Assembly (NCBI GenBank): GCA_017396085.1
Contig: JAFQNC010000008.1
Location: 1-34,124, forward strand
Reading direction: 5' to 3'
From: Tidjanibacter sp.
GTDB lineage: Bacteria; Bacteroidota; Bacteroidia; Bacteroidales; Rikenellaceae
Length of the DNA stretch: 34,124 bases
The position numbers were made by a program, and so were the translations under genes. The notes under the pieces are model-generated. The model was not told the origin of the DNA. It made no database searches and saw only the letters and a program-made list of their open reading frames with translations. Positions 28,512 through 34,124 of this stretch are shown here, in pieces. How positions within the stretch are numbered: position 1 is the stretch's first letter; each line of letters opens with the position of its first letter.

Positions 28512-29507
28512 ATGGAGAGAAAGAACAATGGCTACACCGCACTGACGGTGGTTTTTATTGTGATTGTGGCTGCAATCGTTGTCATTTCGGTGTGGGGCAT
28601 CTCTACCTCGCGCCACCGCCCAACCATCATACAAGGCACCATTGAGGCCGAGCAGGTGCGCATATCGGGCAAACTCCCCGGTCGCATCGGAGCCTTCTAT
28701 GTTTCGGAGGGCGACCACGTGGAGGTGGGCGACACGCTGGTGAGCATACTCTCGCCTGAGGTGGAGGCTAAGCGTAGCGAGGCGGTGGCCATTGCCAAGG
28801 CAACACGTGCCCAGAGCAGGAAGATAGACCACGGCACACGCAGTGAGGTGGTCGGTGCCGCCAAACAGTTGTGGCAAAGTGCAAAAGCCCAGCGAGAACT
28901 CGCCCAACAGACCTACGGGCGCATCAAGCGATTGTGGGCCGACAGCGTGGTAACTCTCCAACGCAAGGAGGAGGCAGAGGCTATGTGGAAGTCGGCTGTG
29001 GCAATGGAGAGGGCCGCAAAGCAGGAGTACCTTATGGCCCTGCGTGGTGCCCAAAAGGAGGACAAGGAGAGTGCTCGCTCGGTGGCAGTGGCGGCAGACG
29101 ATGTGGTTGAGCAGGTGGATGCGGTGTTGGAGGATGCCTTCCTCACAGCCCCCATAGCGGGCGAGGTGGCGGTGATTTACCCCAACGTGGGCGAACTCGT
29201 TGGCACCGGCACCCCCATAATGTCCATCGTGCCACTGGATGAGGTCTATGCAGTGTGGAACATTCGGGAAGATTGGATGCCGGAGTTTCGTATGGGCGAT
29301 ACTCTGTGTGGGCGTGTACCTGCCATTGCAGCCGAGGGAGTTGAGTTCTGCATCAACTACATTTCGCCCCTTGGGAGTTATGCCACTTGGAAGACCACGG
29401 GCGATGTGGGAGGCTACGATATGCGCACCTTTGAGGTCCACGCACGCCCTCTTTGCACGGTAGCGGAAGGTCTCCGCCCCGGAATGAGCGTTTTGATAGA
29501 CAAGTAG
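28512..29507 (+). CDS. HlyD/EmrA-type membrane fusion (periplasmic adaptor) protein
   Basis: Adaptor joining the inner-membrane permeases to the TolC channel. The 331 aa protein has one N-terminal helix anchor (YTALTVVFIVIVAAIVVISVW), a biotinyl-lipoyl half-motif (ISGKLPGRIGAFYVSEGDHV), a coiled-coil hairpin of about 120 residues, the second lipoyl half (LTAPIAGEVAVIYPNVGELV) and a beta-barrel domain with MRTFEVHARP and GLRPGMSVLI, typical for the family. It starts 7 bp after the TolC-like gene and ends 16 bp before the first permease. Its closest functional analogues by layout are the YbhG/YhiI adaptors of ABC-2 exporters, rather than RND adaptors. Confidence 0.9.
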   Translation: MERKNNGYTALTVVFIVIVAAIVVISVWGISTSRHRPTIIQGTIEAEQVRISGKLPGRIGAFYVSEGDHVEVGDTLVSILSPEVEAKRSEAVAIAKATRAQSRKIDHGTRSEVVGAAKQLWQSAKAQRELAQQTYGRIKRLWADSVVTLQRKEEAEAMWKSAVAMERAAKQEYLMALRGAQKEDKESARSVAVAADDVVEQVDAVLEDAFLTAPIAGEVAVIYPNVGELVGTGTPIMSIVPLDEVYAVWNIREDWMPEFRMGDTLCGRVPAIAAEGVEFCINYISPLGSYATWKTTGDVGGYDMRTFEVHARPLCTVAEGLRPGMSVLIDK

Positions 29508-29523
29508 TTAGGACCGCCAGAGG

Positions 29524-30717
29524 ATGGATGCGGAGTTCAAAACAAGGTGTGGCCTGTGGCACACCATCAGGCGTGAGTGGGGGCGCATTGTTGGCCGCCC
29601 ACTCTACCCCGTGGTGCTACTCGGAGTGCCACTCTTTGCGCTCCTCTTTATGGCCACCATATTCGGCAATGGGCGCATTGAGAGCGTACCTATCGGCATT
29701 GTGGACCACGATTTCACCGCCACCTCTCGCTCCATTGTGCGCACCATCGACTCCACCCCCACCCTCGCCATAGCCCACCACTACACCTCCACCGCCGAGG
29801 CACTTGCCGCAATGAGAGCCACGGAAATCTATGGCTACGTGGTCATCCCGGCGGACTTTGAGGCCGATATGATAGGTGGCCGAGGGGGTACCATTGCCTA
29901 CTACTACCACTACGCCCTGATGAGCGTAGGCGGGCAAGTGGCGGGCACATTGGCCACACTTCTGGCAGGGGTGTCGGTGCAACCCGTGGTGGCCACAGCC
30001 GCCTCATTGGGGCTCACGGCCGAGGCCACCGAAGCACTCACTATGCCCATCGTGGCCGACTCACTGGCAATGTTCAACCCCACGCTCAACTACTCGGTCT
30101 ACCTCTCACTGCCCCTGCTGATGGTGATGTTGCAGATTGTGGTGTTGCTGACCACAGTCTACTGCGTGGGCTCCGAAATCAAGAACGGCACCGCCCGCAG
30201 GTGGCTCATTGGTGCAGGGGGCAACATCCTCACAGCCATTGTGGGCAAACTCCTGCCCTACACCATCACCTTCTCTGCCGTAGCCATTGGCTCGGTGGCG
30301 TGGCTCTATGGAGGAGCCGAGGGGCTACCCCACGAGGCGGTGTCGCTGTGGCCGTTGGCCCTATGGAGCGCACTCCTTGTGGTGGCAAGCCAAGCCTTGG
30401 GGCTCTTTTTGTTTGGGCTCTTTCCCGCAATGGGGATAATCATAAGCGTTGTGTCGATGGTGGGCTCGTTGGGGGCCACCCTTGCGGGTGTTACCTTCCC
30501 CATCGGCTCACTCTATGCTCCCTTCCGCACGATGGCCGCCCTGCTCCCCATACGCCACTACGTCATCCTCTCCCAAAACCTCCTCTATGGCCATTGGGGT
30601 TGGCAGTGGGCGTGGGCGAGCGTGGCGGCTATGATGGCCGTGTGCGCCCTACCTCTCATCACTATTCCTCGCTTGCGAAGAGCCATATTGTCAAGACGTT
30701 ATGAAAAAATCAGTTAG
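29524..30717 (+). CDS. ABC-2-type transporter permease (first of two)
   Basis: Inner-membrane permease of 397 aa resembling YbhS/YhhJ. It has one N-terminal helix (LYPVVLLGVPLFALLFMATIF) and an extracytoplasmic region of about 150 residues that begins PIGIVDHDFTATSR, the conserved post-helix strand of this group. A cluster of about five helices follows from residue about 195 to the end, including LLMVMLQIVVLLTTVYCVGSE, the EIKNGTARRW coupling-helix-like segment and SLGATLAGVTFPIGSLY. No Walker A or B motif is present. The start is preceded by AGAGG. Its 3' end overlaps the second permease gene by 17 bp. The cargo is unknown. Confidence 0.87.
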   Translation: MDAEFKTRCGLWHTIRREWGRIVGRPLYPVVLLGVPLFALLFMATIFGNGRIESVPIGIVDHDFTATSRSIVRTIDSTPTLAIAHHYTSTAEALAAMRATEIYGYVVIPADFEADMIGGRGGTIAYYYHYALMSVGGQVAGTLATLLAGVSVQPVVATAASLGLTAEATEALTMPIVADSLAMFNPTLNYSVYLSLPLLMVMLQIVVLLTTVYCVGSEIKNGTARRWLIGAGGNILTAIVGKLLPYTITFSAVAIGSVAWLYGGAEGLPHEAVSLWPLALWSALLVVASQALGLFLFGLFPAMGIIISVVSMVGSLGATLAGVTFPIGSLYAPFRTMAALLPIRHYVILSQNLLYGHWGWQWAWASVAAMMAVCALPLITIPRLRRAILSRRYEKIS

Positions 30718-31906
30718 CACCACACATCGTTGGCGTTTGATGCTCGACACTCTCCGACACGAGGCCCGCAGTGTAGCCTCCTCGCCCGCCATTGTGTTGG
30801 TTATGGTCGGGGGCGTGGTGCTCTATGGGCTCCTCTACAACTTTCTCTACCGTCCCAACGTGGTGCGTGAAGCCCCCGTGGTGGTTGTGGACCACTCCCA
30901 CACGCCCCTCTCTCGCCACCTTGTGGAGAGTGTGGATGCCACACCGCAGGTGGCTGTGGTGGCCGAGGTGGGCGACATCGGACAAGCAAGAGGAGTTATG
31001 GCGCAAGGCAAGGCCGAGGGCACCATCATCATACCCCACGACCTCGAAAGGCGCATTGGACTTGGCGAGGAGGCCCTCTTTGTGGTGGCCGCATCCACCG
31101 CCGAATTTCTCTACTACGAGGCCATACAGAGTGGCACACTCGGTGCGCTACAAGCCATAGACCACGACCTTGCACCCCAAGTGGCCGCCACGCTACTTCC
31201 TGCCGACCGGCTCCTCGCCATAGCGCAAGCCAAACCCGTGGAGGTGGTGGGCGCTCCGCTGTTCAACCCCACCAAAGGCTATGGCAAATATTTGCTCCCT
31301 GCGGTGCTCATCGTCATCATCTGCCAAACGATGCTGATGGTGGTGTGCCTACGCACGGATGGCGAGGGCAAGCATTTCAAAAATTCTCTTTTGTGCGGAC
31401 AACGCCCACCACGCATCTCCTTGGGCGACACGTTAGCCGTGGTAGTGGGGCGAGGGGCCCTCTACACGTTTCTCTACGCCCTTTTCTCACTCTTTCTGCT
31501 CGGTCTGCTACCATACCTCTTTGGCCTACCACACTTGGCACGTTGGCAAGATTTGTTTGTGCTGGGGGCACTGTTGCTCCCCTCTAACGCACTCTTTGCC
31601 CTCTGCTTCGCCTCGCTATTCAGGGATGGCGATGGGGCCCTGCTGGTGGTAACTTTTTTCTCTCTCGGGCTTCTGCTCCTCGGCGGCATCTCCTACCCCT
31701 TGGAACTTATGCCCACGCCTTGGGTGGTGCTTCACCACCTGTTGCCTGCGCCCGTGGGCATACTCGCCTATGTGAAGATGAATTCAATGGGGGCCTCGCT
31801 CGGCGAGTGCGCTCCCCAACTCCTCACCCTTGCACTCCAAATCCTCGCCTACCTGCTCCTTGCCCTCGCGCTCACCCACCACCGACTGAACAAACAGAGC
31901 CGATAG
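30701..31906 (+). CDS. ABC-2-type transporter permease (second of two)
   Basis: 401 aa paralogue of the preceding permease with the same plan. It has an N-terminal helix (AIVLVMVGGVVLYGLLYNFLY), an extracytoplasmic domain starting APVVVVDHSHTPLSRHLVE, and about five C-terminal helices including YLLPAVLIVIICQTMLMVVC and LLVVTFFSLGLLLLGGISYPLELMP. There is no fused ATP-binding domain and no Walker motif. The ATG lies within the previous gene, so the two are likely translated together and may form a heterodimer. After its stop, a separate promoter drives the next, unrelated gene, so the operon ends here without an ATPase gene. Confidence 0.87.
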   Translation: MKKSVSTTHRWRLMLDTLRHEARSVASSPAIVLVMVGGVVLYGLLYNFLYRPNVVREAPVVVVDHSHTPLSRHLVESVDATPQVAVVAEVGDIGQARGVMAQGKAEGTIIIPHDLERRIGLGEEALFVVAASTAEFLYYEAIQSGTLGALQAIDHDLAPQVAATLLPADRLLAIAQAKPVEVVGAPLFNPTKGYGKYLLPAVLIVIICQTMLMVVCLRTDGEGKHFKNSLLCGQRPPRISLGDTLAVVVGRGALYTFLYALFSLFLLGLLPYLFGLPHLARWQDLFVLGALLLPSNALFALCFASLFRDGDGALLVVTFFSLGLLLLGGISYPLELMPTPWVVLHHLLPAPVGILAYVKMNSMGASLGECAPQLLTLALQILAYLLLALALTHHRLNKQSR

Positions 31907-31918
31907 TGGGGCCAAATG

Positions 31919-31950
31919 TTTGGTTTTCTCGCCATATTGACCGATATTTG
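31919..31950 (+). promoter_or_regulatory. Bacteroidota-type promoter of the gene at 31980
   Basis: TTTG (31919-31922), a 20 nt spacer and GATATTTG (31943-31950) fit the TTTG-N20-TAnnTTTG layout with one mismatch in the -7 box. The ATG lies 29 nt further on. Confidence 0.6.
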
Positions 31951-31979
31951 CACCGTCAAAAACAAAGCACACATTCCCT

Positions 31980-32540
31980 ATGGAAGAACACGAATATCTT
32001 GAACACTACGAACAACGACTCGAAAAACTCCTCGCAGGCATCTATGGCTCCGAGGGACAACTGATGGATGTGGCCGAACTTGAAGAGCGTTGGCACGAGT
32101 TTGCGCCCGAATATATGGCCGATGCGGTTGGGCAAATCAACTCCTACCCCGCCTTCACGCTTGCCGTGGCCGCCTACGTTGGTATGGCACTTGCCGCTTG
32201 GTGGGATACCGCTTGGGAGCGACACGAGAAGGAGACTTATGAGGACCTCAAACGCCTCGGTGGTGGATTTGACACCGTGGATGAGTACATTCTCAAACAC
32301 ATCCTCTCCGTTGAGCCCGAGAGCCCCGAGCGTGAGCAGATTGAGAACGCAATGCGCACCCTTGCCCACGCAGTGATGAACGCCATTCAGCACGAGCAGA
32401 TTGAGAAGCAGACCACCCGAGCATTCTACATTTTGGCCCGCTCGGCAAAGGTGATGTTCCGCGCCGGTGTAACCTACGAGCTGATGCGCCGTGGCTACCA
32501 CTACGAGCGTGTGAAGATTGCCAACCCCGTGGTAAATTAG
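31980..32540 (+). CDS. Conserved-looking hypothetical protein, helical
   Basis: I do not recognise this 186 aa protein. It has no signal peptide. The N-terminus is highly charged (MEEHEYLEHYEQRLEKLLAG). A mildly hydrophobic stretch, about residues 59-78 (FTLAVAAYVGMALAAWWDTAW), could be a buried helix rather than a membrane segment. The rest is helix-rich with many Glu, Arg and Tyr residues and a YELMRRGYHYERVKIANPVV end. The composition suggests a compact cytoplasmic helical bundle. It is a single-gene unit with its own promoter and a strong terminator, unrelated to the exporter operon before it. No function is proposed. Confidence 0.8.
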   Translation: MEEHEYLEHYEQRLEKLLAGIYGSEGQLMDVAELEERWHEFAPEYMADAVGQINSYPAFTLAVAAYVGMALAAWWDTAWERHEKETYEDLKRLGGGFDTVDEYILKHILSVEPESPEREQIENAMRTLAHAVMNAIQHEQIEKQTTRAFYILARSAKVMFRAGVTYELMRRGYHYERVKIANPVVN

Positions 32541-32566
32541 TGGGTGCAACCGCACCACACCACACC

Positions 32567-32610
32567 ACACAAAAAGACCTCTTCCCTTGTCGGAAGAGGT
32601 CTTTTTGTGT
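32567..32610 (+). terminator. Bidirectional rho-independent terminator between the hypothetical gene and prfA
   Basis: A perfect 19 bp stem, ACACAAAAAGACCTCTTCC (32567-32585) and its complement (32592-32610), with a CTTGTC loop. The five A and five T residues in the two arms serve as U-tracts on either strand. A short ACCAC repeat (about 32553-32570) runs into the left arm. Confidence 0.9.
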
Positions 32611-32657
32611 TAATGTCCCAACTGTTTCTATTGAGAGTTGGCTGGCGGAATATTGGA

Positions 32658-33746
32658 CTAACCCAACTCGCTCTCTTTGAGCCTCTCGGCATTCTCTGCC
32701 ACAATCAGGTGGTCGATGCAATCCTGAATGTCGCCATTCATAAAGGCAGGCAGGTTGTAGATGGTGTAGTTGATGCGGTGGTCGGTGATGCGGCCTTGGG
32801 GGTAGTTGTAGGTGCGAATCTTGGCACTCCTATCGCCCGTACTAACCATAGTCTTACGCTTGGCAGCAATCTCGTCCATATACTTGGCATACTCCAAGTT
32901 GAAAATACGGGTACGCAACTCCTCCAACGCCTTGTCGAAGTTCTTGAGTTGCGACTTCTGGTCCTGACACTGCACCACAATACCTGTGGGGATGTGGGTA
33001 AGGCGCACAGCCGAGTAGGTGGTGTTCACACACTGACCACCGGGGCCACTTGCACAGTAGGTATCCTTGCGGATGTCGTTCATATTGATGTCCACATCAA
33101 ACTCATCGGCCTCGGGCAACACAGCCACCGTGGCAGCCGAAGTGTGGATACGGCCCTGTGTCTCGGTCTGGGGCACACGCTGCACACGGTGTACGCCACT
33201 CTCATACTTGAGCGTGCCATAGACACCATCGCCCGTAACCTTCATCACAACCTCCTTGTAACCACCCGAAGTGCCCTCCGAGAAGGAGTTAATCTCATAC
33301 CTCCACCCCTTGGTCTCCACATACTTCATATACATACGAAGCAGGTCGCCGGCAAAGATTGCAGCCTCATCGCCACCGGTACCACCACGAATTTCCACAA
33401 TGGCATTTTTGTCGTCCTGTGGGTCCTTGGGGATGAGGAGAATCTTGATTTCCTCCTCAAGAGTTGCCGTAAGGGGCTCAAGTTCAGCCACCTCCTCGCG
33501 TGCCATTTCACGCATATCCTCATCCTTCTCGTTGGCGAGAATATCTTTTGCATCGGCCAAGTCGGCGAGTGCTTTTTTGTAACGGTCGGCGGCTTTCACG
33601 ATGGGGCCGAGCTCCTTGTACTCCTTGTTGAGTTGCACAAAGCGTTTCATATCGGCAATAACTTCGGGGTCGGTCATCTGCTGACCTATCTCCTCAAATT
33701 TGAGTTTGAGCCCATCGAGCCTATTGAGAATACTGTTGTCTGCCAT
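32658..33746 (-). CDS. prfA: Peptide chain release factor 1
   Basis: Recognises UAA and UAG stop codons and triggers release of the peptide. The 362 aa length is normal. The catalytic GGQ is at 236-238 within SGPGGQCVNTTYSAVRLTH. The codon-recognition tripeptide region reads RVPQTETQGRIHTS, so the P-x-T tripeptide is PQT (192-194), where E. coli RF1 has PAT. RF2 would show SPF. The N-terminal coiled-coil domain (LDGLKLKFEEIGQQM) and the GGTGGDEAAIFAGDL motif are intact. It faces the hypothetical gene across a terminator. Confidence 0.96.
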   Translation of the reverse strand: MADNSILNRLDGLKLKFEEIGQQMTDPEVIADMKRFVQLNKEYKELGPIVKAADRYKKALADLADAKDILANEKDEDMREMAREEVAELEPLTATLEEEIKILLIPKDPQDDKNAIVEIRGGTGGDEAAIFAGDLLRMYMKYVETKGWRYEINSFSEGTSGGYKEVVMKVTGDGVYGTLKYESGVHRVQRVPQTETQGRIHTSAATVAVLPEADEFDVDINMNDIRKDTYCASGPGGQCVNTTYSAVRLTHIPTGIVVQCQDQKSQLKNFDKALEELRTRIFNLEYAKYMDEIAAKRKTMVSTGDRSAKIRTYNYPQGRITDHRINYTIYNLPAFMNGDIQDCIDHLIVAENAERLKESELG

Positions 33747-33768
33747 AAAAATTAAATCTATTTGGCCG

Positions 33769-33776
33769 CAAAGGTA
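33769..33776 (-). promoter_or_regulatory. Putative -7 element of the prfA promoter
   Basis: On the minus strand TACCTTTG (33776-33769) matches TAnnTTTG exactly, 22 nt before the prfA ATG. No good TTTG lies 20 nt upstream of it. Confidence 0.45.
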
Positions 33777-34124
33777 ACTATTTTTTCAGTTAATATACTC
33801 ATAGTGTACAATAAAAATCCCTAACTGATTGGCTGATAAATCACTAGATGAATTTGGAACTTTACGGAAATTTCAGTAATCTTGTACCAATGCACTGAAC
33901 TACAGCAAGTTAAAAAAAATCAACTGAATACTGGATGCTTTGGAAATTGATTGGAAATTACTATGAATTTGTTGTACACCTGTGATATATTAATCTTATT
34001 TTTGAATACGTTAGTTAAATTCGAATTTACTTACTTGTTAACCATTCCATCTTTGTTAGGCAAGTAATGTGTTCCGTCCGCAACTCACCAACCAATTGTG
34101 ATGACACGTTGCATTTCGTGAACA
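33777..34124 (+). other. AT-rich intergenic sequence without a recognisable gene
   Basis: About 350 bases at the right edge. A hand count of line 33901-33960 gives 17 G/C of 60 (28%), far below the coding regions. GGAAATT occurs three times (in 33870-33960). A 14 bp palindrome, TAAATTCGAATTTA, lies at 34016-34029. TATTTTTG (33997-34004) fits the -7 consensus and could serve a plus-strand gene beyond the edge. An ATG at 34067 is open to the end of the window, but only 19 codons are visible. No tRNA, repeat array or transposon end is seen. Confidence 0.5.

Noticed and set aside
32551..32570. CACCA/ACCAC tandem repeat
   Set aside because: It is only about three and a half units and lies just outside the terminator stem; this is most likely chance low complexity rather than a functional repeat.
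34067..34124. Open ATG frame running off the right edge
   Set aside because: Only 19 codons are visible, without recognisable residues or a convincing leader, so it is not listed as a gene.
33777..34124. Search for tRNA genes or CRISPR repeats in the AT-rich flank
   Set aside because: No cloverleaf arms with a T-loop GTTC/GATTC-like pattern and no regularly spaced repeats were found.

Overview
The window looks like a chromosomal segment of a member of the Bacteroidales (Bacteroidota). This rests on the gene order uppS-bamA-ompH-ompH, a DUF4919-type protein and a clostripain-like lipoprotein, the scarcity of strong Shine-Dalgarno sites, and several upstream regions carrying the Bacteroidota promoter pattern TTG/TTTG - about 20 nt - TAnnTTTG. 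A gut Rikenellaceae/Alistipes-like source is plausible from the moderately GC-rich coding regions, but I could not test this. Most of the window is ordinary core metabolism. Both ends are visibly more AT-rich than the middle.

Layout. 2-2080: a 5'-truncated UvrD-family helicase with zinc-finger and HRDC modules. 2121-3125: ketopantoate reductase. 3213-5667 (minus): fabK-fabZ-tatA-tatC, for fatty-acid elongation and Tat export. 5835-6896: an OprB-like outer-membrane protein. 6978-8438 (minus): an unrecognised two-helix membrane protein. 8602-13217 (minus): OprO/P-type porin, divergent CYTH-like protein, canonical CYTH protein and DASS/SLC13 anion permease. 13399-16496 (minus): dapA, DUF4919 protein and C11 peptidase lipoprotein. 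16551-18617 (minus): ligA. 18777-19106: a small acidic protein. 19188-21321 (minus): pdxJ-cca. 21392-26959: nadK, uppS, bamA and two OmpH/Skp chaperones. 27098-31906: a TolC-HlyD-ABC2-ABC2 efflux operon with no ATPase gene. 31980-32540: a conserved hypothetical. 32658-33746 (minus): prfA. 33777-34124: AT-rich sequence without a gene.

How it works together. NadK and PdxJ make cofactors, PanE feeds pantothenate/CoA, FabK and FabZ elongate fatty acids, DapA feeds lysine and peptidoglycan, and UppS makes the undecaprenyl carrier. BamA with two Skp-like chaperones inserts outer-membrane proteins such as the two porins and the TolC homologue found here. The best candidate for an undescribed system is the porin/CYTH/CYTH-like/anion-permease run. 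Porin family, tripolyphosphatase-type fold and anion permease together suggest uptake and hydrolysis of phosphate or short polyphosphate. That link is inference from families and gene order only. The second candidate is the ATPase-less tripartite ABC-2 exporter, which is bounded on both sides by a terminator and a separate promoter.

Three convergent gene junctions (6912-6951, 19131-19170, 32567-32610) each carry a perfect 18-19 bp stem-loop. No rRNA, tRNA, CRISPR array, transposase or integrase was found.
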